Source: Symbiodinium natans (Eukaryota; Sar; Dinophyceae; Suessiales; Symbiodiniaceae). From it: 64,000 nucleotides of DNA. Below the pieces are notes generated by a model. That model saw nothing but the letters and a program-made list of their open reading frames with translations. It ran no database searches and was not told the origin of the DNA. Positions 9,496 through 19,559 of the stretch are shown in pieces. The position numbers were made by a program, and so were the translations under genes. The stretch covers positions 493,197-557,196 of the forward strand of contig CAJNDS010000691.1 in the NCBI GenBank assembly GCA_905221605.1, in the 5' to 3' direction. Each line of letters opens with the position of its first letter. Positions within the stretch are counted from its first letter, which is position 1.

Positions 9496-9900
9496 CTAAA
9501 CCGTCGGACCGGACCCCCTCACTCTCTCCGCCCACGATGAAGACAACACAAGGGGCGCTGGCTTTCCGAAAATAGGCGTACCCTTGTTGGGATCGTACAA
9601 TAGGCTATAAGCACCCAAATCAATAAGGGGATTTTGGGAGAGTACTGCAACTATCCTGTGGAAGCTGGCCGGATTGTTTTTCGACGTGCGTTTGTTAAAC
9701 CCTATAAACCCTACGAACCCTATAAACCCTGCAAACCTTATAAACCCTATAAACCCTGCACACCCTACAAACCCTGCAAACCCTTTACACCTTATAAACC
9801 CTATGCCGTCTGCTTTGTGTGCGAGTTGGCAGGCTCCGAAGATCGACATACAGACCCTGAACCCATACCCATCTGCAGCCTGGCTGCCGATCTAAGTTGT
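9496..9900. repeat. TATAAACCC-type minisatellite and flanks
   Basis: 9690-9805 is a run of 9- and 6-bp steps of CCCTATAAA/CCCTGCAAA, a derivative of the telomere unit with TA or GC inserted. A diverged family G hairpin lies at about 9540-9640. An open frame at 9803-9893 (AVCFVCELAGSEDRHTDPEP) could be an exon but has no clear partners. Confidence 0.55.
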
Positions 9901-9902
9901 TT

Positions 9903-10083
9903 AGGGTTTAGGGTTTAGGTTTAGGGTAGTTGTTTAGGTTTTGGGTTTAGGGTTTAGGGTTTAGGGTTTAGGGTTTAGGGTTTAGGGTTTAGGGTTTAGG
10001 GTTTAGGGTTTAGGGTTTAGGGTTTAGGGTTTAGGGTTTAGGTTTAGGGTAGTTGTTTAGGGTTTGGGTTTAGGGTTTAGGGT
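9903..10083 (+). repeat. Telomere array with duplicated edges
   Basis: About 14 perfect TTTAGGG units flanked on both sides by the same broken unit, GGTTTAGGGTAGTTGTTTAG, at about 9918 and 10040. The edge block may have been duplicated when the array formed or spread. Confidence 0.85.
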
Positions 10084-10091
10084 TGCAACCC

Positions 10092-10200
10092 AGGGTAGTT
10101 TCACGGGCCCTTGATATGGTTCCGTACCTGCTTTGAAGATGGGCCCTTGGGTTTTGTAGGGTATGAGGGGTATCTAAGAGGTCCCCACTTAAGGACCCAG
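10092..10200. mobile_element. MITE family F, copy 1
   Basis: Begins TAGTTTCACGGGCCCTTGAT and carries the central GGGCCCTTGGGTTTTGTAGGG block that marks the family; other copies at about 13640, 22388, 23300, 54948 and 56200 share the order TGGTCCCxTACC ... GAAGTATGGGCCC ... GTAGGGTA ... GGGACCATG ... ACTACCCT. Confidence 0.6.
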
Positions 10201-10204
10201 ATGG

Positions 10205-10312
10205 GAGTCTACGAACATAAGGGACCCCTATAGTAGACCCCCAAATAGTAGGATCCCCTTATAATAAGGACCGCAATAATGTACCCCTAATATCGTGAAC
10301 CCCCATATTCAG
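10205..10312. mobile_element. Diverged family G-type element
   Basis: Ordered block CGAACATAAGGGACCCC ... ACCCCCAAATAGTAGG ... AATAAGGACC ... TATCGTGAACCCCC. The same order occurs in reverse at 39018-39122 and 45046-45150 and forward in part at 58655-58740. Confidence 0.5.
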
Positions 10313-10411
10313 GGACCATGTATCTAGCACGGACCAAGCGCCGATGTAGCCCCTCGAGCTCCCTTTTAGCTTTTTTTGGGGGTTGAGGGTTTACACCCTA
10401 AACCCTAAACC

Positions 10412-10450
<39 letters not shown>

Positions 10451-10508
10451 ACCCCCAAACCCTAAACCCTAAACCCTAAACCCCAAACCCTAAACCCTAA
10501 ACCCTGAC

Positions 10509-11633
10509 ATGGCGCGCCGCGGCCGGGGTGTTGCCGAGGCCCTTACTAGGCCAGGTCTGAGGTTGAGACGCTCGGTTTGGGGGTTAGGGTTTAGGGTTGC
10601 GTAGGGTTTAGGGTTTACAGGGTTTACAGGGTTTACAGGGTTTACAGGGTTTACAGGGTTTACAGGGTTTACAGGGTTTACAGGGTTTACAGGGTTTACA
10701 GGGTTTAGGGTTTACAGGGTTTACAGGGTTTACAGGGTTTACAGGGTTTACAGGGTTTACAGGGTTTACAGGGTTTACAGGGTTTACAGGGTTTACAGGG
10801 TTTACAGGGTTTACAGGGTTTACAGGGTTTACAGGGTTTACAGGGTTTACAGGGTTTACAGGGTTTACAGGGTTTACAGGGTTTACAGGGTTTACAGGGT
10901 TTACAGGGTTTACAGGGTTTACAGGGTTTACAGGGTTTACAGGGTTTACAGGGTTTACAGGGTTTACAGGGTTTACAGGGTTTACAGGGTTTTAGGGTTT
11001 CGGGGTTACAGGGTTTTGGATTAGGGTTCAGGGTGTTCAGGGTGTTTCGGGTTTAGGATTGTACGGTTCAAGGTTAGCGTTTTGAGTGTTCGGCCTCTTA
11101 GGTTTTTTGATTATAGGGTTCAGGGTTCGGGTTTGAAGTTTAGAGTGTGCAGGGCATTAGGGTTTAGGATTTCAGGCTTTGGGTTAGGGTTTATAGAGTG
11201 TTTGGGGGTTATAGGGTTGAGGATTAGCGGGGTTTAGGGTTTTAGGGTTCAGGATTTTAGGGTTTAGGGTTTATAGTAATGGGGTTTAGGAATTGGGGGT
11301 GTAGGGTTTAGGTTTACAGGGCTTAAATTCAGGCTAGGGTTTGCATGGTTAAGGGTTTAGGTTTGCGAATTAGGGTTTAGGGTGTAGAGGGTTTAGTTGA
11401 GTTTAGGGTTCATGGGTTTTAGGGCGTATGGGGTTAGGGTTTATATGGTTCAAGAGGGTATAGGCTTCAGCGAGAGTGTAGGGTGTATGGGGGTTTGGCA
11501 GGGTTGGGATGCATGGGGCGGTGGGGGGGGGGGGGGGTCGTACGGGCAGACGGAGCAATTGCCTGCGCAGAGTATGGCTCAGCTGGACAAAAATGGAAGT
11601 TGCAGCGCTATATGCTCGGCCCCTAATATCTAA
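10509..11633 (+). CDS. Candidate two-exon gene spanning the 9-bp minisatellite
   Basis: ATG at 10509 opens MARRGRGVAEALTRPGLRLR then RS, with a phase-0 GTTTGG donor after 10574. A phase-0 acceptor (CGGGCAG) at 11549 leads to TEQLPAQSMAQLDKNGSCSA then ICSAPNI and a TAA stop at 11633. The basic N-terminus would suit an organelle-targeting presequence. The intron is mostly the TTTACAGGG minisatellite and decayed telomere repeats. Only one junction supports it, and a minus-strand frame over the second exon is also open. Confidence 0.28.
10602..10990 (+). repeat. 9-bp minisatellite GGGTTTACA
   Basis: About 43 near-perfect tandem copies of GGGTTTACA, interrupted once near 10700 by a plain TTTAGGG unit. 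It looks like a telomere unit with two bases gained and then amplified; true telomerase product would be heptameric. Confidence 0.95.
11040..11400 (+). repeat. Decayed telomere-like tract
   Basis: Irregular units such as GGGTTCAGG, GGTTATAGG and GGTTTAGGATT, with point changes in nearly every copy; apparently an old array. A G16 run follows near 11522. Confidence 0.6.
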
Positions 11634-12008
11634 GACAGCTTCAGGGTGTGTAGCTTGGCCTATAGCAGGCTTATATAAGCGGTAGTGCCTACCTTCAACT
11701 GTCCCCATTGCAATAGAACCTTTCCTGCTGGTATCGGCGGTTGTTTACCCGCTCAGGTAAAGGAGAATTTGAAGCTCTGCCCGGCGTACAACCAGAAGGC
11801 TCGTGCTAGTCATGAGCGCTTGCCTGCACATTGCCTCTGCGTTTGCCCCACCTGACACATGAGGGAGGCTGAGAGGGGAGGAATGGGCAGAAACAGAGCA
11901 AGAGCGAGAGACAGAAAAACAAAACGACAATAAAACAGAGAGAGGGGAATAGACAGAGAGAGCGAGAGACACTCCGAGCCTTCCCGCCAGTCTTCGTGCT
12001 GTCACGAG

Positions 12009-12353
12009 ACCTTCGAGAGCGAGCAGCTCAAGTTCTACAATCTCTGGGACACTTGCAGCAGCTTCTTTGGACTTTGATGAGCAAAATTTGTCATGTAGCC
12101 CCGGAACATCGCCTCGCATGAATGAAGGGTGAGCATCAATCTTCGGCGCCCGCTCTTCTGCCCAAAGAATCCCTGCCGAAGGAGAAGCTCTTCCAGGAGA
12201 AGTTGCTTCGGATGGATGACCACCGAAAGGCCCAAGTTTAGGGTTTAGGGTTTCGGGTTTAGGGTTTAGGGTTTAGGGTTTGGGAATGAGAGGGGCTGGA
12301 GCAGGAAAGCTAGCATCGACACCAACCCTATTAGCTCAGCCTCGACGCCCTGA
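12009..12353 (+). CDS. Candidate helical protein, three C-terminal exons
   Basis: Exon 12009-12094 (acceptor TCACGAG) reads LRERAAQVLQSLGHLQQLLW then TLMSKICH; exon 12128-12235 reads LLPKESLPKEKLFQEKLLRM then DDHRKAQ; exon 12291-12353 ends SIDTNPISSASTP with TGA. All phases are 0. The first intron would be only 33 nt, which is a weakness. The second has donor GTTTAG and is made of telomere units. No family recognised. An open minus-strand frame over 12035-12235 competes. Confidence 0.33.
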
Positions 12354-12376
12354 CCCGTCTAGCCATGTGGACCTTC

Positions 12377-12470
12377 TACCTGGAGTCTCCAATGTAGCCC
12401 CTTTTTGGGTTAGTCATAGGGGGTTCTAGTATACTACCCCAAAAAGGTACTAGATAGGAGCCTCTAGGTA
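12377..12470. mobile_element. MITE family C, copy 1
   Basis: TIRs TACCTGGAGTCTCC and GGAGCCTCTAGGTA, with an inner CCCCTTTTTGGGTTAG ... CTACCCCAAAAAGG pair. 94 bp; two more full copies at 13219-13314 and 54008-54110. Confidence 0.8.
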
Positions 12471-12748
12471 ACCTCCCAAACCCTCAACTGGTGTGTGCCT
12501 CGAGATAACCGAATACCCTCAACACATGGACATGCGCCTGTAAAGGTACAAGAGTACTCCGCTTGGAGGCTTCAGGGGGTTCAAAGTAATGTATACCTAT
12601 CAGAATAATGCGCTACAATCTTATTCAGGGCGCTGAATACCCTGCTTAGAGCTACCCACGAGTTTTCCAGTAGGTCTAAACCCTAAACCCTAAACCCTAA
12701 ACCCTGAACCCTGAACCCTGAACCCTGAATCCTGGACATCTCTGGCAG

Positions 12749-12832
12749 GCAGTGCTGCAGGCTTCCAGCCACCTAAACCCCCAAGATGACTCCTATGAAG
12801 TCGACATGGCGCAGTCGTTGGCTCAGCCTTCC
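12749..12832 (+). CDS. Candidate internal exon
   Basis: Acceptor CTCTGGCAG, donor GTGTTT, phase 0 both sides, 28 codons: AVLQASSHLNPQDDSYEVDM then AQSLAQPS. Acidic-polar helical composition. Other frames close earlier. No partner exons were found before the minus-strand gene at 13961. Confidence 0.3.
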
Positions 12833-13218
12833 GTGTTTTTTAGGGTTTAGGGTTTAGGGTTTAGGGTTTAGGGTTTAGGGTTTAGGGTGGGGGTGTTTGG
12901 GGCTTCAAGGGTTTTCGAGCTCTTTGTGGGGGTTGAGGGCGTAAGAGCTTGTAAATGACGCTTACACGGCTACTGGATTAGCACCATGAGTTGTGCATGT
13001 AAATTTGTTTGATGGAAAAATGTCGACAAGGTTGCTACAAGGAGGAAGGGTTCCAAGTTTCCTGTTTGTCAGTTGCTTTACATGTCGCTGGTTGAAAGGC
13101 CACTATTCGTGGATGACAGCGCACCGTGATATTACAGAAGGCAGACTTCTGGGTTGTTTGTAAACAGAAGCCAAGCTTGCAAGCAACAATCCACGCCCGC
13201 AGGGTCTCTCTTGCTGGC

Positions 13219-13314
13219 TACCTGGAGTCTCCAACGTAGTCTTTTTTTTTGGGTTAGCTATAGGGGATTTTAGTATACTACCCCAAAGTGGCACTACATA
13301 GGAGCCTCTAGGTA
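13219..13314. mobile_element. MITE family C, copy 2
   Basis: Same TIRs as copy 1 (TACCTGGAGTCTCC / GGAGCCTCTAGGTA), 96 bp, with a T-run expansion in the left inner arm. Confidence 0.8.
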
Positions 13315-13960
13315 GAATTCTGTCATGTAGATTTACAGAGAAGCGTACTGATAGTTACGATCAAAAATGGACAGAGAACAATTTGTTGAAGTGTTTCAAC
13401 TTGTTCAATTCGAAGTACAAGCTAACGCAGAACAAGCTCACTTTGCACGTCCATGCCAATGTGCGTAAATGGAACCATTGTTCATGTCCCAACGCCAAGT
13501 TTGCTTAAAGACTTGCTGCCGCCTGCTGAAGAACGAAGTACAGGAACATAGTCAAGCGCAAACCCTAAACCCTGAACCCTAAACCCTGATTATAGCAAAT
13601 AAGGGTCAACAAACAGTCTAAGGGAAGTATTAGCCCTTCTGAAGTATGGGCCTTGGATTGTATAGGGTAGAGGAGGGGGGATATTAGGGGCTTCCTTTGA
13701 AGGACCCATATTAAGGGACCATGTAACTACCCTAAGAAACAGAGAAAGATCCTGGAATCGCGGTGTTTCGGAACAAAAACGTAACACATTCATAAACTAC
13801 GTCAGCACCTCTTTGCTTTCACATACTTAGCACCTTTTACACCTTCTCATGGTCTTCGCCTTTCTTTACTTTACACCCGAGGCCCTAAACCCTAAACCCT
13901 AAACACTCTTTGTTCGACAGGAAGTCGGTTGATTCTCAGGTATCGCGTCGTTATGGATCG
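13315..13960. other. Unique AT-richer stretch and family F element
   Basis: 13315-13560 is unique sequence without a convincing frame. A family F copy occupies about 13640-13737, and a short telomere tract 13883-13909. Probably downstream flank of the minus-strand gene that ends at 13961. Confidence 0.4.
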
Positions 13961-14925
13961 CTACGACACCCTTCTGCACAGCGCTTCAAAGCATCGCTGT
14001 CTCTCGGAGCTGCATTGGGTTAAAGGGTTTAGGGTTTAAGGTTTAGGGTTTAGGCTGCAGATCTAGCCCCTGGTTCTTAGTAGCGAAGGAGGGAATTCGG
14101 GCCCTACATGCTCCCTTAAAGGGTATGTGTAGGACCCTAACTCCCTCAGTCTCCCTACTAAGAACCATCTAAGAGCCAACATGTGCTGTCCTTGCAGTCT
14201 AGGATCTGACTCAGATTGTCCGAGCTGTGCCCTAAACCCCAAGCCCCAAACCCTAAACCCTAAACCCCTGAACCCCTTACTAAACCCTAAACCCTAAACC
14301 CTAAAACCTCCAAACCCCCTAATCCCTAAACCCTAAACCCCCAAATTCCCTGAACCCCTGAACCCTGAAACCTGTTGCCTGTCCTTCAATCGTCTTTGAG
14401 CTTCCGCTGAAGGTTTTGCAGGACTTCTCACGCCACTTGGCAGTTCAGAGCTTTCCGAGTCCAGCAGAGTGTCTAGTGTTTTTGGTGTTCGGGCTCTGCG
14501 TGTAAGCCCTATCCCAGAGGTTGCGCTTACAGTACTCTTGTGGAATCTATGACATATGGGTATAAACCATACACCACCGTAAACCCTATAGCCGTAAACC
14601 CCATGTCGCAAGTGATGACGCGGGTTTAGGATTTAGGGTTCGGGGTTTAGGTGCCGAAAACCGGCAAGTTGCTTCTTCTGTCCTCTGCTGTAAAGGGCAG
14701 GGTTTCTACCTAAGGTTTGGGGTTTAAGGGGTCCACTAGAGCAAACAGGCACCCCTCCGCAAATGAAAGTCTGTCTTCCAGGTACGTTGCCGGGATGATC
14801 TGCTTCAGCTGCAACATCACCTGGTTCCAGTATCTGGTGCTTGATGGTACGCCCACCTGCATCAAAACTAGCGTGGTGGACATGAGCTTTACAACCGATA
14901 AGCTGTACAGAACCTCTGAGCCCAT
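13961..14925 (-). CDS. Minus-strand five-exon gene, unknown helical protein (about 160 aa)
   Basis: Exons in order: 14925-14737, 14687-14662, 14546-14372, 14224-14181, 14009-13961 (TAG stop). All four junctions are GT-AG and phase-consistent (0, 2, 0, 2). The N-terminal exon starts MGSEVLYSLSV and reads STRYWNQVMLQLKQIIPATY then LEDRLSFAEGCLFAL, strongly helical; the middle is polar and basic (TSGIGLTRRARTPKTLDTLL); it ends SERQRCFEALCRRVS. An in-frame TAG lies shortly upstream of the ATG, so this is the start or, less likely, an acceptor is used there. Introns carry telomere repeats in the sense TTTAGGG direction, and the last contains a complete family A element. No homologue recognised. 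Confidence 0.5.
14070..14167. mobile_element. MITE family A, copy 2, inside an intron
   Basis: CTGGTTCTTAGTAGCGAAGG at the left pairs with CTCCCTACTAAGAACCA at the right; the centre has CCCTTAAAGGG. It lies wholly inside the last intron (14010-14180) of the minus-strand gene. Confidence 0.75.
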
Positions 14926-15123
14926 AAGCCTTAGAACTAAACCCTACAGTTAAGCCCTATAGAGACCCTTTATCAACCCTGTAGACCTAAAAGTCTAAAC
15001 CCAGACGAGAGATGAAGCCCCCTCCTCCTCTCCCCCCTTAGTGGAGGTTTGGGCTTGGGGGCCTAAACCTTTAACCCTAAACCCTAGGCCCTAAACCCTA
15101 AGCCCTAAACCCTTGCCCTAAAC

Positions 15124-15193
15124 CCGAAACCCTAAACCCTAAACCCTAAACCCTAAACCCTAAACCCTAAACCCTAAACCCTAAACCCTAAAC
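15124..15193 (-). repeat. Telomere array CCCTAAA
   Basis: About ten perfect units; the next base block starts the minus-strand exon at 15194, so the array gives that exon's GTTTAG donor. Confidence 0.9.
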
Positions 15194-15285
15194 GCAGCCT
15201 GACCAGACTCGGCGGAGCAACCGCTCGACAGCGTCCTGCGCGTGCGCATGGCGCCGGCTGTATGCCTGGACCTGTGGGTGCCTCC
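15194..15285 (-). CDS. Candidate minus-strand exon
   Basis: Minus-strand acceptor TCCCTGAG, donor GTTTAG, phase 1 to 0; reads HPQVQAYSRRHAHAQDAVER then LLRRVWSGC. Basic and helical. It could be an upstream exon of the 13961-14925 gene, but no phase-correct link was found. Confidence 0.3.
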
Positions 15286-15297
15286 CTCAGGGATTTG

Positions 15298-15429
15298 GGG
15301 TTTAGGGTTTAGGGTTTAAGTTAGGGTTTAGGGTTTAGGGTTTAGGGTTTAGGGTTTAGGGTTTAGGGTTTAGGGTTTAGGGTTTAGGGTTTAGGGTTTA
15401 GGGTTTAGGGTTTAGGGTTTAGGGTTTAG
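15298..15429 (+). repeat. Telomere array TTTAGGG
   Basis: About 18 units, nearly perfect. Opposite in direction to the CCCTAAA array that ends 100 bp upstream, so the two could form a long hairpin around the exon at 15194-15285. Confidence 0.92.
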
Positions 15430-16059
15430 CTACTATTTCTTCTCTTCTGAACCCCCGAAAAGACAAGGGATTCACATATTTACTCATGCAGTACATGAAC
15501 TGTATACTGTTGGGTTCTTCTTATTTAGTAGGAATAATGAAGCTTAACCTGTTTTTTTCCTTGGCTAGTGGAGAAGTAACTTTAGGGCTGACTACAAAGA
15601 TACTATTTGCTTAAGAACGCCCCAAAAAACACAAGAACAGAAAAGCAATTCCTCGTATAAGGAAGAATATTGCTCATTTTGTGGAGGGGTTCTTAAGCAA
15701 GTAGTAGTTGAGGGTTAGGGTAAGGGGTTTAGGGTTTTGGGTGTTGAAGGGTGAGGGTTGGTTAAGCGTTTAGAGGCCACTGTTGGGGGTCCACATACTG
15801 CTGCTATTACTATTCTGACTGTTATTTTGTTTTGGAAAGGTAGAAGCAAGAAAAGACAGAAGAAGAGTAACAGTATCACAAAATGTTCGTGGGACTTAGT
15901 TCTGAGTTCTTCTGTTCAGGGAGTCAAGCTCTAGACGACCCCCAACCCCAAACCGCAAACCCCAAACCCCAAACCCTAACCCTGGGACCCTTAACCCGAA
16001 ACCGTACACCCTAAGCCCTAAGCCCTAACCCTAAACCCTAAACCCGAAAATCACAACAG
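15430..16059. other. AT-richer unique stretch with a TIR element
   Basis: A 113-bp hairpin element at 15596-15708 (GCTTAAGAACGCCCC against GGGGTTCTTAAGCA). 15780-15930 has an open plus frame that would encode a hydrophobic span then KGRSKKRQKK, but it overlaps a weak inverted repeat and lacks clear splice sites. 15945-16050 is decayed CCCTAAA. Confidence 0.4.
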
Positions 16060-16534
16060 GGACGCTCGAAACCCTGTTCTTTTTGTCACCTTTCGGACTA
16101 CCAGAGGTCTTGCATGCTTTATGGCTCCCGGCTGCCTGGGGATTAGGGTTTATGGTTTACCCTCAACCCCAAACCCAACGCTCAGGCCTTGTGCCAGCCT
16201 TTTGGTAAAGACGTCGTTGCCCTGAAGCAAGCCATCAGGCGAGGGGCACGAGGGTGTCTAACCTCTGGTTGTTGACTTCTAGGTGCATATGCATATGTAT
16301 ATATATATAAGTATATATACATATATATATATATAGGTATGTTTTTTGATATGCCGATTGTGCCGTGCGTGCATTGTTACTTCGTGCTTTGTTACGTACA
16401 CGCGTTTGTTGGCTGGGTTACTCACATTTTAATGTTCTGTATTAAGATTTATGTTTTATGCTCGCGTTCCTACGTGCTACATGCCTGTGCGTTACTGTAC
16501 CCCAGCCTGCCGAAACCGAAGCGGATGGATTCTT
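16060..16534 (+). CDS. Candidate three-exon fragment
   Basis: Exons 16060-16106 (TLETLFFLSPFGLPE), 16186-16267 (ALCQPFGKDVVALKQAIRRG then ARGCLTS) and 16506-16534 (CRNRSGWIL), joined in phase 0 then 1, with acceptors AACAG, GCTCAG and CCCCAG. The second exon looks like a helical segment of an ankyrin-like or other solenoid protein, but that is only an impression. An AT microsatellite lies in the second intron at 16285-16336. Confidence 0.35.
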
Positions 16535-16559
16535 GTAGGCTCCAAAGACATTGCCAATA

Positions 16560-17299
16560 CACCCTGAACCCTAAACCCTCAGCTCCGAAGCCTAATCCTA
16601 GAACCTCTACACCCTGAACTCTAAACCTGAAGCTCCCAAACCCCTAAGCCCCAACAACCCGAAAACCCCGAGACCCCAACCCACTACACCCTAAACCCTA
16701 AAACCCTGAACCCTCTACACCATGAACCCTAAACCCTAATTTCCTACACCCTAAGCCCCACATCCGAAAACCCTGACACCCTAAACCCTCTACACCCTGA
16801 ACCTAAAACCTGAAAACCCTCCCTACATCCCTACAACCCTAAACCCTAAATCCCTGAAACCCTAAGCCCGCTACACCCTTCGAGGGTGCTTAAGGGAGGG
16901 GGCTTCATGGGGGGTAGGAACTAGGGAAACCAGGGAAGCTTGGGGAGCCTCAGGGAGTAGTGGGGAGTAGTTGGGAACCGTGGGTTACCCCGTGAAGTTC
17001 CTTTCCTTAAGGACCAAAACCTAAACCCTAATTAATCCCTAAACCCTAGACCCCTAAGCCCCAAAACCCCTAAACCCTAAACCTAAACCCTAAGCCCCAA
17101 CCCCTACAACCCTAAACCCTAGAACACCCTACTTCCATAACCTGCAGGGACCCTAAACCCTACACCCTCAACCGTCGACCCTCGACCCTAAACCCTAAAC
17201 CCTAAACCCTAAACCCTAAACCCTAAACCCTAAACCCTAAACCCTAAACCCTAAACCCTAAACCCTAAACCCTAAACCCTACCTCCTATAACCTGCAAG
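16560..17299 (-). repeat. Degenerate then perfect CCCTAAA tracts
   Basis: 16560-16880 is irregular (CCCTGAACC, CTACACCCTAAA), 16885-16990 a GGGAGTAGT-rich patch, and 17187-17282 about 14 perfect CCCTAAA units. The phrase ATAACCTGCA(G/A)GGAC occurs at both edges of the perfect array (17139 and 17289), as if duplicated when the array arose. Confidence 0.7.
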
Positions 17300-18038
17300 G
17301 GACTCCATCGTCGCTCGCAAGGCCTCGCTCTCCGAGGAGGCAATGCACCCTGGACCCCTCCAGGGTTTAGGGTTTAGGGTTAGGGTTTAGGGTTTAGGGT
17401 GAGGGTTTAGGGTTTAGGGTTAGGGGTTTAGGGTTTGGGGTTTGGGGTTTGGGGACACCCATTGTTTTTGGGGCTCCAGGCTATCTTCTCAGTAGTTTTA
17501 ACACACTAGGCAGGCCTCAGTCGTGCTTCGAGCAGTCCAGGGCGATTGGACAGATTGGGTCAGGGTTTAGGGTTTAGGGTTTAGGGTTTTGGGTTTTGGG
17601 TTTAGGGTCAAAACTATCCAGCTGGTGTTCGAGTCGTTCAGGATTTTGTGGACTGCTTGGGACCTGAGAATGGTCTTCTTGGTGCCAGGAGCGCGTAGAA
17701 GGTTGAGCGGGCTAGGATTTAGGGTTTAGGGTTTAGGGTTTAGGGTTTGTAGAGCTGGACTTCGTAGCAGCTTTGAGATCCATCCCTCAGGGTTGATGGA
17801 ATCATCAGCAAGTACCTGGATGTTTGTAAGCAACAGCTGCTATACCATGCAGCCCAGCGCGTTAGGAAGGTGCAGCAAGGTTCAATCTGCTTAAACCCTG
17901 AACCCTAAACCCGAAACCCTAAACCTGGCCCTAAACCCTGAACCCGAAGTCTGCAAACGCCGCCAGAACATGGATCTGTTCACGGGACAACAAGAGCTCT
18001 GCGACTGGATGCACGACCAGGCTCTTTCCGAATTAGCG
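17300..18038 (+). CDS. Cluster of plus-strand exons, frames ambiguous
   Basis: Segments with good borders: 17300-17364 (DSIVARKASLSEEAMHPGPL), 17514-17558 (ASVVLRAVQGDWTDW or, shifted, LSRASSSPGRLDRL), 17622-17701 (LVFESFRILWTAWDLRMVFL then VPGARR), 17791-17879 (KYLDVCKQQLLYHAAQRVRK) and 17967-18038 (MDLFTGQQELCDWMHDQALS). Donors GTTTAG, GTCAGG, GTTGAG, GTTCAA and GTTCAG. Two different phase chains can be drawn, so it is one gene at most but its frame is unresolved. Introns are TTTAGGG arrays. Confidence 0.35.
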
Positions 18039-18039
18039 G

Positions 18040-18600
18040 TTCAGGGTCCAGGGTTGTTTAGGGTTCAGGGTTTACGCCTGCTTGCTTGTGGATGTTATGT
18101 TTTCTGTGGCCCTTAGCAAGGGTTGAGGAAGTCGCGTCCTCAGAGAGCTTGCCTTCTTCATGCTTGTTTGGGCTGGGTGCTGTGTGCAACTGAAGCCGAA
18201 ACCCCCTTTAGGTTCATGTTCAGGCGGCTGAGCTTCAGGAGAGTGGGGGCGGGTGGGCGGGGTTGAGGGGACCGTATGGGTTCCCGAGTTTGAGCTATGG
18301 TGTGTATTCCTGTACCAAGGTATTCTTGAGTCCTTGGAAGGGTGGCAGTAGCAACCACAGCGTACTGAAACAGAGTCTTCACAATGACTGGATATGAAGC
18401 ATGGTCTTTGCTACTAGTATCCCCAAAAGGACACCCATTACATACGCCCAACAAGAACTACTGTACAAGGAACCCCATATACTTTCATAAAATCGTATCT
18501 GCATGGGCAGCAGGGCTGGTGAAGATCATTGTTACAACCATGGTGCTCAATGGTTTCTCGCAAACTTCCGGATCGCAGTAGCCATTTGGGCCCCAAAACC
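18040..18600. other. Unique stretch with a dispersed element
   Basis: The segment 18400-18490 shares TATCCCCAAAAGGACACCCA and following bases (accession of AAGGAACC) with 44840-44905, so it is a dispersed element (family R). No convincing exon otherwise. Confidence 0.4.
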
Positions 18601-18861
18601 CTAAACCCCAACGCCCTAAACCCTAAACCCTAAACCCTAAACCTCTAAACCCTAAACCCTAAACCCCAAAACCCTAAAACCCTTAACCCCTAAACCCCGA
18701 ACCATAGCATCCCTAGCTCTGTGCAGCCGCCAAGATTTCGTCATACACTTAGGGTTTAGGGTTTAGGGTTTAGGGTTTAGGGTTTAGGGTTTAGGCAAAT
18801 CACACCGTAGCTTGGTAACCCGGTGATACCCTTTTGCCCCCTGTTTTGGTTTTAGGTTCCC

Positions 18862-19000
18862 GTTACCCAGACCCCTGGGAGGATCCAAAAGTACATCCCC
18901 TTATTGGGTTCCTAAGGATCACCCAATGGTAGCATAGGGTACTGTTTGGGGGGGGTTCTATTTTTCTGGATCCTCCCAGAGGTTTGGGTATAGAGTAACC
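18862..19000. mobile_element. Family D TIR element
   Basis: GTTACCCAGACCCCTGGGAG plus GATCC at the left pairs with GGATCCTCCCAGAGGTTTGG and GTAAC at the right. About 139 bp. Confidence 0.65.
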
Positions 19001-19003
19001 AAC

Positions 19004-19141
19004 AAACCCTTGCTATCATATGGTCAGTTCTCTAAAATATGGTCCGTTTAGGGCTAATTATAAGGCGGCCCCTCTTATTTAGGGTATCCACACAGGGACC
19101 CTAATTTAGAGTACTGACCATATGGTTCCGGGGCTACCAAG
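19004..19141. mobile_element. Family K TIR element ending at a splice acceptor
   Basis: Inner TIR: CATATGGTCAGT(T)CTCTAAA against TTTAGAGTACTGACCATATG (19017-19124). The right end GGGGCTACCAAG abuts a good coding segment, so the element's CAAG would be the acceptor. Relatives share the CTACCAAG/CTACTAAG end at about 22672-22756, 44335-44526 and 58065-58208. Confidence 0.6.
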
Positions 19142-19221
19142 ACGAGCGCGGCAACTGCCTTCAACCGGCAGGTGGCGTTGCATCCCTTCCGTTCCCGAGG
19201 TCAGGAGGCCATCGCTGCGGG
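19142..19221 (+). CDS. Candidate exon abutting the family K element
   Basis: Reads TSAATAFNRQVALHPFRSRG then QEAIAA, phase 0 to 2, donor GTTTAG. Possible continuations at about 19297-19324 and 19349-19380 are short and phase-ambiguous. Unrecognised. Confidence 0.33.
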
Positions 19222-19475
19222 GTTTAGGGATTAAACTTTAGGGTATAGGGCCTAGTTTTTGGGGTTTAGGGTTTAGGGATTAGGGTTTGGGGTTCAAAGA
19301 GAGCCTGGAGGGTGCAGAGGCTGCAGAGGTACCCAAGCCCCGAAGCCCTATATAGCTTGCACCTCCACAACATTTTCGCGTTGTCGGGGTCGACCCTAAA
19401 CCCTAAACCCTAAACCCTAAACCCTAAACCCTAAACCCTAATTCCGAAACCCTAAACCCTAAACCCTAAAGCAGG

Positions 19476-19559
19476 ATGTCGACCTCCCGCAAACACCGGC
19501 GGCGAGTCTGGCAGGCGGCGAGGCCTCGCCCGAATGAATTGGGGGCCACGTTGGGGGAG
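19476..19559 (+). CDS. Candidate first exon, basic N-terminus
   Basis: ATG opens MSTSRKHRRRVWQAARPRPN then ELGATLGE, ending phase 0 at a GTAGCT donor. A different frame from the GCAG acceptor at 19474 gives DVDLPQTPAASLAGGEASPE and a stop, which is an equally good terminal exon. Only one can be right. Confidence 0.3.
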
